From: Candidatus Scalindua sp.
GTDB lineage: Bacteria > Planctomycetota > Brocadiia > Brocadiales > Scalinduaceae
Reading direction: 5' to 3'
Assembly (NCBI GenBank): GCA_031316155.1
Contig: JALDRB010000010.1
Coordinates: forward strand, 1-64,000
Length of the DNA: 64,000 nucleotides
The notes beneath the pieces are model-generated. The model saw only the letters and a program-made list of their open reading frames with translations. It did not search any database and was not told the origin of the DNA. Positions 1 through 10,046 of the stretch are shown one piece after another. The translations under genes and the position numbers were made by a program. The stretch's first letter is position 1. Each line of letters begins with the position of its first letter.

Positions 1-1
1 C

Positions 2-2812
2 TTCCTGCGCTTGTTTGAATTTGCCAGTACAGAGATGAATACGCTTACCGGGCGGCACCTGGATTTTTATTACCGGGAAATCCTTCGGCTCAAGGAAAAG
101 GCCCCAGAACCCGGCCATGCGCACTTGCTGGTCGAACTGGCGAAACAGGTTAACAGCCATGAATTCAAAAAAGGTGTGCTGCTCAAGGCAGGGAAAGACG
201 AGGTCGGTAAAGACGCTTTTTTTGCAAATGATTACGATTTTGTGGCGAACCAGGCTAAGGTGGCGGAATTGAAAACGGTCTACCGACATGGTGACGAAAA
301 AGTAGGAACAGAGCAGTCAGACAAATATCAGGGAAGGGTGTATGCCTCCCCGGTCGCCAAATCGGACGACGGAATGGGGGCAGAACAGACTTCAGTAGAT
401 AAATCATGGCATCCCTTTCACAACAAAATGTATCTGGATGGGGCGCTGTCGGAAATCAACATGCCGAAAGCTAAAATCGGTTTTGCCATTGCCTCGCATT
501 ATTTGTTGATGGCGGGAGGAAAAAGGACAATTACACTTGATTTTACCGTCACAGGCGATATTTCAAAATTTACTGATGAACATCAAAGTGATGTGATTTG
601 CCAGCTTACCAGCGAAAAAGGGTGGATTGAAGGGACTGTTTTGAAATTTAAAGTAGAGAGCAATGTGCTGAAATTAGAAGTTGAACTAGACGGCGCTAAT
701 CCTGCTGTAACGCCTTATGTTGCCAAAATACACGGCTATAATTTTGTCACCAATCTGCCGGTTTTGTTGGTAAAGCTGCAACATCGGGATGAATTTAAAT
801 ATATCTACTCTGACCTTCAAGATGTCGTTGTTAATCAGATTGATCTTGCCGTTAATGTCACGGAGCTTAAAACTTTGGCTGTCTCCAATGACTTCGGTCC
901 GGTGGATACATCCAAACCGTTTCAGCCCTTTGGCGCCCAACCTGTGAATGGATCTGGCTTTATTGTAGGTTCCAAAGAAATGTTTCAAAAAAAACTAAAA
1001 TCTGCCTCACTTAAAATTGACTGGCAGAATCCTCCAAGTTACTACGTATCTAAAACGCCAAACGTATCATCCATTTCTCCATCAGTAGCTGTTTCATACC
1101 TTGTTTCTGGAGAATGGAGCGATCCAAATGGAAATAATCCCTTTATAACCCCAATTTATAACCTCATCACCACAGATGCAGATGCAAATGCATCGGTGCT
1201 TGAAGCGGTAGATTTTTCTGAGAATGAACCCTATAGTTCTGCGTCTCGCAATGGATATGTACGTTTATTATTGCAAGGCGATTTATATTTCAAACAGTAT
1301 CAAATTGATCTTGGAAATTATTTGGCTAACAGAGCGCCGAAACCAACAACACATCCTGGAGCACCTATTTTAGGGCCTTCTGCAAGGGATGTCTCTATAA
1401 CGTACAATGCTAAACAGGAGATACCCTTAGATTTATCTTTGCGAGAGGAACGCGAGGAATTTGAAAAAAGGATTGCCCGTTTTTTCCACCTCACACCGTT
1501 CGGCCATGCCGAACAGCATCAGGATCAAAACAACCAAGTTTACCTCTTTCCCCAATTCGATTTCCAACGCGATAACGCCAAACAGGAGAGTGAAGCCGAG
1601 CTCTATATCGGTGTCACCGACCTAAAACCAACCCAAAATCTGGCTCTGTTATTTCAGGTCGCCGATGGCACCGCCGATCCTCTGTCTAAAAAGCCCGATC
1701 CTCATATTCATTGGAGTTACTTGTGCGGTAACGAATGGATACCCTTTGACAAAAATGAGGTTGACGACAAGACTCACGGACTCCTCAACTCGGGCATCAT
1801 TACCTTTGCCATGCCCAGGGATGCATCGGATACCAATACCCTGCTGCCGTCCGGGATGCACTGGCTACGGGCGGCAGTGGCATCCAAAAGCGAGGCCGTG
1901 TGCCGGTTGCGGCTGGTCGCAGCGCAGGCGCTGAAGGCTACTTTTACGGACAAAGGCAATGACCCGGCCTTTCCGGCTAAGGTACTGGAATCAGGGACCA
2001 TCAGTAAACTGGATCAGCCCGACGCCGCAGTCAAAAAAATTACGCAGCCCTTTGTCACCTTCGGCGGAAGAGGGAAGGAAGAACCCAGGGCATTTTATAC
2101 CCGTATCAGCGAGCGGCTGCGCCACAAGGACCGCGGCATCGCCCTGTGGGACTATGAACGGTTGATCCTGGAGGCGTTTCCGCAAATCTATAAAGCGAAA
2201 TGCCTGAATCACATGCAGTACGAACCAAACGAAAGCGGGAAGGGTATTTACCGGGAACTTGCCCCTGGTCATGTTACTGTCGTCACCATTCCGAACCAGC
2301 AGTTCCACAAACTCCGAGACCCGTTCAGGCCTTACACAAGCCTGAGACTTCTTGATGAAATAAAGGACTTTCTGAGCAAGCGTCTATCACGTTTTGTCAA
2401 GCCGCATGTCAGAAATCCGCTGTTTGAAGAGGTCTGGGTTGTATGTAAAGTCCGCCTGAAAGACGGTAACGACGAGACTTTCTCGGTAAACAAACTGCAG
2501 GAAGTCATTAGCAGTTTCCTCTCTCCCTGGGCTTTCCCCGGCGGCGGCAGTCCTTCCTTTGGTGGGAAAGTCTATAAATCGGTGCTGATCAATTTTGTGG
2601 AAGACCAGCCGTATGTGGATTATGTGACAGATTTTCAACTATTGCACAAATTCGTTGACCTCGAAGATAAATCGCAGACGGTTGAAAAGAAGGAGGTTGA
2701 AGGGTCCAGGGCCGTTTCCATCCTAGTCTCTGCCAGGAAACATGATATTACAACAATTAACCGCGACGAGGCAGAAATGCCCGGCGAGAAATGTCCGTGT
2801 GAGGCAACATGA
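2..2812 (+). CDS. eCIS baseplate J-like protein (Afp11-type), 5' end outside window
   Basis: The reading frame is open to the left edge, so the N-terminus is missing; a TTG at 11 is only an internal codon. About 936 residues are visible. The protein is large, soluble, without signal peptide or membrane segment. Its C-terminal third (2040-2700) has the J-like pattern: a conserved 'TFGGRGKEEPRAFYTRISERL' stretch with a following 'ALWDYERLILEAFPQIYKAKC' stretch, as in baseplate-wedge proteins of contractile injection systems. It overlaps the next gene by ATGA, so the two are probably translationally coupled. By family it would form baseplate wedges joining sheath and tube to the spike. Assignment to the Afp11 rather than the Afp12 slot rests on gene order. 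Confidence 0.8.
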   Translation, partial: FLRLFEFASTEMNTLTGRHLDFYYREILRLKEKAPEPGHAHLLVELAKQVNSHEFKKGVLLKAGKDEVGKDAFFANDYDFVANQAKVAELKTVYRHGDEKVGTEQSDKYQGRVYASPVAKSDDGMGAEQTSVDKSWHPFHNKMYLDGALSEINMPKAKIGFAIASHYLLMAGGKRTITLDFTVTGDISKFTDEHQSDVICQLTSEKGWIEGTVLKFKVESNVLKLEVELDGANPAVTPYVAKIHGYNFVTNLPVLLVKLQHRDEFKYIYSDLQDVVVNQIDLAVNVTELKTLAVSNDFGPVDTSKPFQPFGAQPVNGSGFIVGSKEMFQKKLKSASLKIDWQNPPSYYVSKTPNVSSISPSVAVSYLVSGEWSDPNGNNPFITPIYNLITTDADANASVLEAVDFSENEPYSSASRNGYVRLLLQGDLYFKQYQIDLGNYLANRAPKPTTHPGAPILGPSARDVSITYNAKQEIPLDLSLREEREEFEKRIARFFHLTPFGHAEQHQDQNNQVYLFPQFDFQRDNAKQESEAELYIGVTDLKPTQNLALLFQVADGTADPLSKKPDPHIHWSYLCGNEWIPFDKNEVDDKTHGLLNSGIITFAMPRDASDTNTLLPSGMHWLRAAVASKSEAVCRLRLVAAQALKATFTDKGNDPAFPAKVLESGTISKLDQPDAAVKKITQPFVTFGGRGKEEPRAFYTRISERLRHKDRGIALWDYERLILEAFPQIYKAKCLNHMQYEPNESGKGIYRELAPGHVTVVTIPNQQFHKLRDPFRPYTSLRLLDEIKDFLSKRLSRFVKPHVRNPLFEEVWVVCKVRLKDGNDETFSVNKLQEVISSFLSPWAFPGGGSPSFGGKVYKSVLINFVEDQPYVDYVTDFQLLHKFVDLEDKSQTVEKKEVEGSRAVSILVSARKHDITTINRDEAEMPGEKCPCEAT

Positions 2813-5800
2813 GCCAGCTATCTAAAACCATACCAAAACATCCCGAATTGAAACCTGCCGAGGATTTCTACCACCTCCGCAGGAAAGGCATCGATTTTAT
2901 TATACAGATGGGCAGTTCTCTGTGGACGGACTATAATATTCATGACCCGGGGATTACCATCCTCGAGGCCATCTGTTATGCACTTACAGATCTTGCCTAT
3001 CGTGCGGGTTGGGATATCAAGGACCTTTTGACTCCGGAACCGAATGAACCTTTCCCAAAACAGCCGTTTTTTACCGCAAGGGATATTTTGACCGTAAATC
3101 CCTGGACGCCAGATGATTTTCGGCGGCTGCTTATTGACCTGGAATCGGTGCGGAATGCCTGGATATTTTGCAAGAAATGCACGTGCGACGTCTATTATTA
3201 TGCGTGGTGCGAGAAAGACAACTTGAAACTGTCATACCAGAAGCCGGAACCACAATTACAACTACAGCCCAAAAAAGTTGAACCTCAGGGTTTATATGAT
3301 GTGCTTCTTGAACTGGAAGCTGACCCGGAACTGGGTGACTTGAATGACCATAAGGTCGAATATGCCACAATCGTTACAGGCAAAGACGGCGAGAACCATC
3401 CGCTCACTATGGAGCTGCGTTTCCCGGGAGGGAGCATTAAAAATAGCGAGGAATGGGCATTATTTCAGGATGAGAGCGATTCTACAGACTTCACCGTAAA
3501 CCTAAAGCGGCTTGGCGCAACAAAAACCTATGATGTGTTTATCGATCTAAGTCTGAAAGATGAAGAGAGGGATGAATACATACGCAGGCGCTGGCGGAAT
3601 GTATTTTACCTTGACCTTGGGATTCAGTATTCCGGCAAGTCCTTCACCATTGAAAATGTTACTATGCTTCTGCTCAATGATGCGGCTGCAGGACAAGCCA
3701 CGACGGCTATTGGCTTAAAGGAACTGTTAGAAAAGGATGGGGTAGGCATATTCGTTATCCGGCATTACCGCAAAAAGATGAAGAAAGCAAAAGACTCTAT
3801 CGCAGATGCAAAGGAGGCATTGCAGAAACATCGCAATCTGGATGAAGATTATTGCAGCGTCAAAGTCGTCGGTATTGAAGAGGTCGCCGTTTGTGCCGAT
3901 GTTGAAGTGGAACCCGACGCTGAAATCGAATGGGTGCAGACGCGTATCTGGTTCGAGATCGAGCGATATTTCAACTTGCCTGTGCCGTTTTACACATTAC
4001 AGGAATTGATGGATGCCGGTGAACCGGTCGAAGAAATATTTAACGGACCGGAGCTTAATAGCGGTTTTATTAAGAGATCGGATCTGGAAGCTGCCTCATT
4101 AAAATCTGAACTGAGGGTTTCGGACATCATCAACCGTTTAATGGATATTGACGGCGTCATTGCCGTCAACCAGTTGCAACTGACCAAGTACGATGCCGAA
4201 GGCAATATCGTCAGGGGCGCTGCTGATCCGTCCTGGAGCAGCGATGGAAAACCTATCTTCGATGCCAACAAAATCAGTGCATCCTGGCTGCTGTATATCA
4301 GCGAACAGCACCAGCCAAGACTTTACCTGAATGGTTCGCGTTTCCTGTTTTATAAAAACGGGCTCCCTTTCCGTCCGCGCATGGATGAGGCCAGAGACAC
4401 CCTTATCCAACTGCGCGGCGAGGCAGAGCGCCCAAAGGTTAAAAGCGCGCCAAATGACTTACCGGTCCCTGCGGGTAAATACCGCAATCCCGATGATTAT
4501 TTTCCGGTTCAATACAGCTTCCCTTTGACCTATGGCATTGGTCCGGACGGTCTGCCGTCTAATGCTTCAGATGGGCGGAAGGCGCAGGCAAAACAGTTGA
4601 AAGCTTATTTGCTGGTGTTCGAGCAGTTGCTGGGCAATGCGCTGGCGCAGCTGGCTCATACTGCCGATCTGTTTTCCATCGACACTGGAGACAAGCGCAC
4701 CTATTTCGTAAAAGAGTTTACGAACGAGTTGATCAAAGGCTTCGACGAGATTAAAAACGGTCTGGACACAACTGCCGTGGAAGACATTGCTGAAACCCCA
4801 AAGGAGTTTCACGAACGCCGAAACCGCTTTCTGGATCACATCATGACCCGTTTCGGCGAGCAGTTTGGAGAATATGCATTGTTGCTCACCAATCTGGAAG
4901 GCCGACAGATGGAGCTTGATCAGTTGATTAAAGTCAAGATTGAATTCCTCAATGTCTATCCGCTTATCAGCCATGATCGGGGCAAGGCTTTTAATTATAA
5001 AAAATCTCCTGATTCTCATAATATTCCGATTCTGAAGAAACGTATCGGCCTTTTATTAGGTCGTCCCGTTTTAGAATTCATTGTGGTAGAACACCTCTTG
5101 CTGCGGCCAAAATTCCCCGGTGACGCGCTCTATCCTGTCTGTTCGGATGGTTCCTGCAACACATGCGGCGACGAGGATCCCTACTCTGATCCCTACTCTT
5201 TCAGACTGACCTTTGTAATGCCGGGCTGGATTGAGCCGTTCAAAACAAACATGGAGATGCGGGATTTTGCAGACCGGACCATAAGGCAGGAAACGCCGGC
5301 GCACCTCCTGAGCAAGATATGCTGGGTCAATAATGATCTTTTTGATGAAAAACTCTCTGGTCCGGTCATCGGAGAATTAGCGGAGCTATTGGAAAAGGAT
5401 GGACAGACAGAAGAGGGGGAAAGTCCCTCCGAAGACGATGCCCGTGATTGTGCTAAAAACATCTATACAGCCTTCAGCAAAGTCTTCAGCGCATGGTATA
5501 AGGACAAAAGCAAGGACTATATGCACCCCGATCCCCTGAAAGAAACCTTGGAAAATGAATTTAGTACGAATGTCACGTCCGCTGGCATTTCTTGCACGTT
5601 CAATCCTGATCCATTGTGGGGTAAAATTCAGGAAAAAATGGTTGAGCATTTCCAACAACTAGCATTAAACGGACATCAGTTCGACAAGTTAGAAAACACC
5701 TGGCATGAGTGGCTAAAAGTAAACGCCGGATTTGACTGGACGGAAGAGCGCTTGCATGAGCGTGTAATGGCCATTCTTGCACAGAACCTGGAATCCGTTT

Positions 5801-6183
5801 CTGGTACTGAAAAATCCACGGAAGAAGCGTTGTGCAAATGTGCAGCAGCCATTTTGATACAATGTGGCATGCAATTTCATGCCTGGCTGGAGACTAATTT
5901 TATTGAGGGGAGAACTCCAGATAAATTTACACCTGAGTTTAAACCTGACCTGAAGTTGTGCGATGGCTTTAAATTCAAAAACAGAAACAATACTGCCGAA
6001 ACGATTATAACGCTGCTGAAAAATCGCTACAATGCTTATAAAGAAGTCTCTTACCGCCTTCGGGTCGTGGTGGATCTGCTCAGCAGATTGAGCAACATTT
6101 ATCCTGCAGCTACTCTGCACGATTGCGAAGAAGGCAATGATCAAAACCCGGTTCGCCTGGGAAAAACAGCTTTAGGAAATTGA
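2809..6183 (+). CDS. eCIS second baseplate protein (Afp12-type, J-like)
   Basis: 1124 residues, soluble. Near the N-terminus (residues 39-54) it carries the motif W-TDYNIHDPGITILEA, typical of the second J-like baseplate protein of extracellular contractile injection systems, followed by 'YALTDLAYRAG'. Start ATG 2809 overlaps the stop of the upstream baseplate gene (ATGA). Residues 780-800 contain a Cys-rich loop (CSDGSCNTCGDED), unusual for a wedge protein and possibly metal binding. The C-terminal 250 residues are charged and helical, longer than I expect for the family, and I recognise nothing in them. Role from family knowledge: baseplate wedge, paired with the upstream protein. Confidence 0.85.
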   Translation: MSQLSKTIPKHPELKPAEDFYHLRRKGIDFIIQMGSSLWTDYNIHDPGITILEAICYALTDLAYRAGWDIKDLLTPEPNEPFPKQPFFTARDILTVNPWTPDDFRRLLIDLESVRNAWIFCKKCTCDVYYYAWCEKDNLKLSYQKPEPQLQLQPKKVEPQGLYDVLLELEADPELGDLNDHKVEYATIVTGKDGENHPLTMELRFPGGSIKNSEEWALFQDESDSTDFTVNLKRLGATKTYDVFIDLSLKDEERDEYIRRRWRNVFYLDLGIQYSGKSFTIENVTMLLLNDAAAGQATTAIGLKELLEKDGVGIFVIRHYRKKMKKAKDSIADAKEALQKHRNLDEDYCSVKVVGIEEVAVCADVEVEPDAEIEWVQTRIWFEIERYFNLPVPFYTLQELMDAGEPVEEIFNGPELNSGFIKRSDLEAASLKSELRVSDIINRLMDIDGVIAVNQLQLTKYDAEGNIVRGAADPSWSSDGKPIFDANKISASWLLYISEQHQPRLYLNGSRFLFYKNGLPFRPRMDEARDTLIQLRGEAERPKVKSAPNDLPVPAGKYRNPDDYFPVQYSFPLTYGIGPDGLPSNASDGRKAQAKQLKAYLLVFEQLLGNALAQLAHTADLFSIDTGDKRTYFVKEFTNELIKGFDEIKNGLDTTAVEDIAETPKEFHERRNRFLDHIMTRFGEQFGEYALLLTNLEGRQMELDQLIKVKIEFLNVYPLISHDRGKAFNYKKSPDSHNIPILKKRIGLLLGRPVLEFIVVEHLLLRPKFPGDALYPVCSDGSCNTCGDEDPYSDPYSFRLTFVMPGWIEPFKTNMEMRDFADRTIRQETPAHLLSKICWVNNDLFDEKLSGPVIGELAELLEKDGQTEEGESPSEDDARDCAKNIYTAFSKVFSAWYKDKSKDYMHPDPLKETLENEFSTNVTSAGISCTFNPDPLWGKIQEKMVEHFQQLALNGHQFDKLENTWHEWLKVNAGFDWTEERLHERVMAILAQNLESVSGTEKSTEEALCKCAAAILIQCGMQFHAWLETNFIEGRTPDKFTPEFKPDLKLCDGFKFKNRNNTAETIITLLKNRYNAYKEVSYRLRVVVDLLSRLSNIYPAATLHDCEEGNDQNPVRLGKTALGN

Positions 6184-6194
6184 AGGAGGTATTT

Positions 6195-9100
6195 ATGGAA
6201 CTTACTGAAAAAAGTGAACGTTATCCGGTATTCGAGCCTAATCAGATCCTTTCAGACGGGCATCTGAATCAGGCTTTCGACTACCTGGATGAGCAGGAAC
6301 GGTTGACGCGAGCCAACCTCATTGGTATCGGCATTGTCTGCGGCCTGAATATTCACCTGGAAGTGAAATCTCAAACTGAAGCGGTTATTTACCTGTCGAA
6401 AGGGTGCGGTATCACGTCGGAAGGTTATCTGATAGTGGAATCTGAGGATGTGCCATTGATTTCGTACCGGAATTACGAACTGCCGAGCGCCCCGGACTAC
6501 CATTCATTCAAGGACAGCTCATCTCCCCCAGTGCAGTACTCTCTGTGGGAGTTGTTTCCTACAGGCGAGCCTGACACTACGCTATTGTCGCCAAATTTCC
6601 TGAACGACAAAGCGGTTATGCTGTTTCTTGAATTGAAAAAAGAAGGATTGCGCAATTGCAGCCCCAATAATTGCGATGACAAGGGTGCGAAAGTGACGGC
6701 AACAGTACGTCGTTTACTGGTAAGCGTAAGTGACCTTAGAAAAATCATCGCAGAGGCTAAAAGCTTGAATAGCGGCCTGACTTCCGACGAACTCGAAGAA
6801 ACCCTGTTGGCTAGACTGAATCTGCCTGATCCGCGTCTGCCGCGCTATGATGTTCCCAATAAGAGGCCTGGTACTACTGAACAAGTATTGGCAGCCTTCC
6901 TTTCGGCTTTTAGTTCTGGGATAGTAAGAAACACCGGCAGTGTTCTCAGCTCAGCCTACGAAGCGTTCAAACCTCTGTTGAAAGAAGAATACCCTACCGA
7001 CCCTTTCGCCGGGTTCAGCGGCAAATTCGGTTTTCTGGACAACATACCGGAGAATATGACCCAGGTGCTCTTTCTCCAGTATTACTATGATTTTTTTGAC
7101 GACCTGATTAAGGCCTATAATGAGTTTCGCTGGAAAGGCACGGCACTTTTGTGCTCCTGCTGCCCACCAGATAAATTGTTCCCCCGGCATCTGATGTTGG
7201 GAGTTTTGGATGAAAATTCTGACGTATACCGGCAAAAATTCCTGACATCCCCTGCAGTCAGCAGATGCGAGAAGCATGTGAATGAACTGAAGCAGTTGTT
7301 CCAACGCATGGTAACGATGATTGATATTTTTACTGATGCACCTCCTATGCCGAAGACGACTTCACATCAGGTATCCAGGGCTTCTGAAGATGAGCAGATT
7401 CGTATAACGCCGAGCAAGCTGGGAGATGTGCCGCTGTCAGATAAAGCCATCCCTTATTATTATAAGCTGCCCATGTATCTTTTTTGGGACCCTGAAAAGA
7501 CGCGCCAGGGCCGTGCCAAGCAGAATTTAAGCTACCGTTCTTACGAATATAATCCGTCTGCTCCTGATGCCTTACGTTTTGGCCTGGAGCTGTATAATTT
7601 CCTACGTATCGAAGGGCATTTGGGTAAAGACTACCAGAAAGTCTTGGAGAGGCTGCTTTACTTGAAAGATATTTACCGCCTGCCCATTGAAATCATTGCA
7701 TTGCGCACAGGCACCTTCGATAAAAACATAGCTGTAGATCTAAGCAAAGAGAAGTGCAGGCTTCAGGATTTAGAAGCGATGTATGATGTCAAACGCGAGG
7801 AAATCTTGTCTACATTGAGCGAAGGAACGATGTATCTCTATGACGTGACGATAAAAGATTCCAATCTGCCTGGCGGAACTCCCCAGCTACCTTTGTTGAA
7901 AAAATATGCGTCCAATTTTCTCTACAAGACCGGTACCGTTGGGGCCTGGTATGAAAAATATTTGACACTATTTCAGTCAATTCCCTATATCGATGTTGAT
8001 CAAAATAAGATAGACGATAATGCGTTATTGGGGGTTTATTGCACGCTGTTCAGAAGCACTTTCCCTCCTGATTCAATGTACCAGGCACATATAGTATCTA
8101 TCTATTATTTTACAAAACTTGCTGAAGTCCTGCCCGCCAGTTTAGATGCTTTGGGCTATTCCGATTTCGAAAACAAGTACCAGGATTTAATGGGTCTGAT
8201 CCGTTATTTCAGAAGCGACGCCGTAGCCATGATATCTGCTGAATTTCAGAAATTTATACCTCAGGAAGACTTGATAGATCACTTCGATCAGGTGCTTTTT
8301 TCATGTAAGCTTGAGCCTGTAAAGGCAATTCATGAAGAGTACGAAAGCCGCCTTCGTGAGATCAAGCAAAAGCAGTTCCTTAGCTTTTTCCTCCAAAAAA
8401 ATCCAGGTATCCAGCACAAGGCCGGGGTGCCGCTGGGAGGCACATTTATCATTGTATATCATCAAAATCCAGCGCCGGACAGAAACTTAAACATAAGTGC
8501 GGGCGTTAAAGCAGACTCCCAGCGAGTTCGTGAGGTCGCAGATATTACAAGCATAACGCCACCTGTCGGAGATAAGCAAACAGCATTGATCGAATCTATC
8601 AACCGTATCAGCAGCAACACCAACTTGGCGACGGACCCGGATGTCAAAATTGTGATAAGTTCGCTGATTGACCGGATATCGGGCATTATTTCAAATCAGC
8701 CTGGAAGTAGAGATCGAGCCTTTAAGATCATTTCGGAAGTCGCAAGCGATCTGAAGGAAGGAACCGTCATAGCCGATTTTTTCCTGCCCTATCTCTGTTG
8801 TTCTGATTGTTCGCCGGTGCAGTTCATACTGCAAAAGATACCACCGACCTTTACTGCGCAAATCGGCTGCACAAATTCCGATAACCTGGCAGAAGTTACG
8901 ATAGTGACAAAAGGCGGAGAGGCACCATATGACTATAAACTTGATGAGCATCCCTTCCAGGCGTTTACTGGCAAAATTAGTATGTCCAAGGGTCCTCATA
9001 CCATCATAATTCGTGATAATGAGGGGGTGGAATCTGTTCCGCAATCCCTGACAGTACCTGATCCGCTTGCCATTAGAGTAGAAGAATATACCGAAGATGT

Positions 9101-10046
9101 AAACCAACAGTCCTATACCGTTAGTTTCAATATTGACGGAGGCAACCCCCCATACAACGCCAAATCTGGTACTATTACAAATGGCAGATTTAACAGCACG
9201 GCAGTCAAGAGTGGCGAAACGATAAGCGTGACGATTATCGATAACGCTGGATGTCAAGTAACTAAGGGATTTACCCATACGGTTAAAGAACCTTGCAAAC
9301 TTCCTTGTGACGGAATTGCCATGCGCCGCGGCTATCGATTTTCCATTCCCTTCCCGGTCCCTGAAGAAAACATTAAGGAGCCTGGCTTCTCATTTGTTGG
9401 TCCGACCGGAAACACTGTTAACTTGACTAAGGAAGTTGTCGAAATTATCACGACTGCTACCGGGAGGGAAGACTTTATGAAACAGATAAATGATCTGATA
9501 GCTAACTATACCGGAAGTTCTGACTGGCTGACATTTGACTATAAATCAACAGAACATCAGTTCGGACTGGATACCTGGGAGATCGAATATTTCACATGCC
9601 TCAAATTTGAGTTATTTATTACGTTGCGTGACGGAGATTTATCCAGTACTTTCATTAAGATCAACCCCGAAGGCAGTGAAATAACAGTGAAAGAGGGTCA
9701 GAATAGTCTGGCTGTATCGATTCCAGCCTTTAACATTGTCCAAATCAACAAGTGTGATCCGAATCGCCCAAGCATAAATCCTTGTAAAGAAGTAGATTTA
9801 AAATTAGAGATCAACAAAGAACCGTCAGAGAATGAGGTTGTCTTGGCCGCGACACCATCCGGCAATGCCCAACCGGTTGCTTATCTTTGGGAGGTGCAGG
9901 ACGGAATTCCGCCCATGTCAAATGAACAAAAAGCCAGATTTACTTTTAAGGAGCCGGAACTAAATACCAAGTATGTGAGGCTTACAGCATACACACAGAA
10001 TGGATGCAGAGTAATTGCAACAACAACAATTAATCTTGACATATGA
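6195..10046 (+). CDS. Large eCIS-cluster protein with SprB/Ig-like repeats
   Basis: I place the start at ATG 6195: AAGGAGG (6183-6189) is an ideal ribosome binding site for it, whereas the in-frame TTG at 6180 lies upstream of that site. That gives 1283 residues, no signal peptide. The N-terminal 100 residues (YPVFEPNQILSDGHLNQ... onward) resemble an uncharacterised protein seen next to the J-like genes in other eCIS clusters (recalled, not searched). A CSCCPPDKL Cys cluster lies near residue 320. Residues ~890-960 look like a SprB-type repeat (ending in a 'GPHTIIIRDNEG' strand), followed by a second Ig-like unit (~960-1030) and a PKD-like C-terminal domain. Its position between baseplate and tape-measure genes is where Afp-type clusters keep the tail fibre; a surface or fibre role is inference. 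Confidence 0.65.
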   Translation: MELTEKSERYPVFEPNQILSDGHLNQAFDYLDEQERLTRANLIGIGIVCGLNIHLEVKSQTEAVIYLSKGCGITSEGYLIVESEDVPLISYRNYELPSAPDYHSFKDSSSPPVQYSLWELFPTGEPDTTLLSPNFLNDKAVMLFLELKKEGLRNCSPNNCDDKGAKVTATVRRLLVSVSDLRKIIAEAKSLNSGLTSDELEETLLARLNLPDPRLPRYDVPNKRPGTTEQVLAAFLSAFSSGIVRNTGSVLSSAYEAFKPLLKEEYPTDPFAGFSGKFGFLDNIPENMTQVLFLQYYYDFFDDLIKAYNEFRWKGTALLCSCCPPDKLFPRHLMLGVLDENSDVYRQKFLTSPAVSRCEKHVNELKQLFQRMVTMIDIFTDAPPMPKTTSHQVSRASEDEQIRITPSKLGDVPLSDKAIPYYYKLPMYLFWDPEKTRQGRAKQNLSYRSYEYNPSAPDALRFGLELYNFLRIEGHLGKDYQKVLERLLYLKDIYRLPIEIIALRTGTFDKNIAVDLSKEKCRLQDLEAMYDVKREEILSTLSEGTMYLYDVTIKDSNLPGGTPQLPLLKKYASNFLYKTGTVGAWYEKYLTLFQSIPYIDVDQNKIDDNALLGVYCTLFRSTFPPDSMYQAHIVSIYYFTKLAEVLPASLDALGYSDFENKYQDLMGLIRYFRSDAVAMISAEFQKFIPQEDLIDHFDQVLFSCKLEPVKAIHEEYESRLREIKQKQFLSFFLQKNPGIQHKAGVPLGGTFIIVYHQNPAPDRNLNISAGVKADSQRVREVADITSITPPVGDKQTALIESINRISSNTNLATDPDVKIVISSLIDRISGIISNQPGSRDRAFKIISEVASDLKEGTVIADFFLPYLCCSDCSPVQFILQKIPPTFTAQIGCTNSDNLAEVTIVTKGGEAPYDYKLDEHPFQAFTGKISMSKGPHTIIIRDNEGVESVPQSLTVPDPLAIRVEEYTEDVNQQSYTVSFNIDGGNPPYNAKSGTITNGRFNSTAVKSGETISVTIIDNAGCQVTKGFTHTVKEPCKLPCDGIAMRRGYRFSIPFPVPEENIKEPGFSFVGPTGNTVNLTKEVVEIITTATGREDFMKQINDLIANYTGSSDWLTFDYKSTEHQFGLDTWEIEYFTCLKFELFITLRDGDLSSTFIKINPEGSEITVKEGQNSLAVSIPAFNIVQINKCDPNRPSINPCKEVDLKLEINKEPSENEVVLAATPSGNAQPVAYLWEVQDGIPPMSNEQKARFTFKEPELNTKYVRLTAYTQNGCRVIATTTINLDI

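Noticed and set aside
6252..9278. Long antisense frames across the eCIS genes
   Set aside because: They mirror the codon pattern of the + strand genes and have no ribosome sites or motifs.
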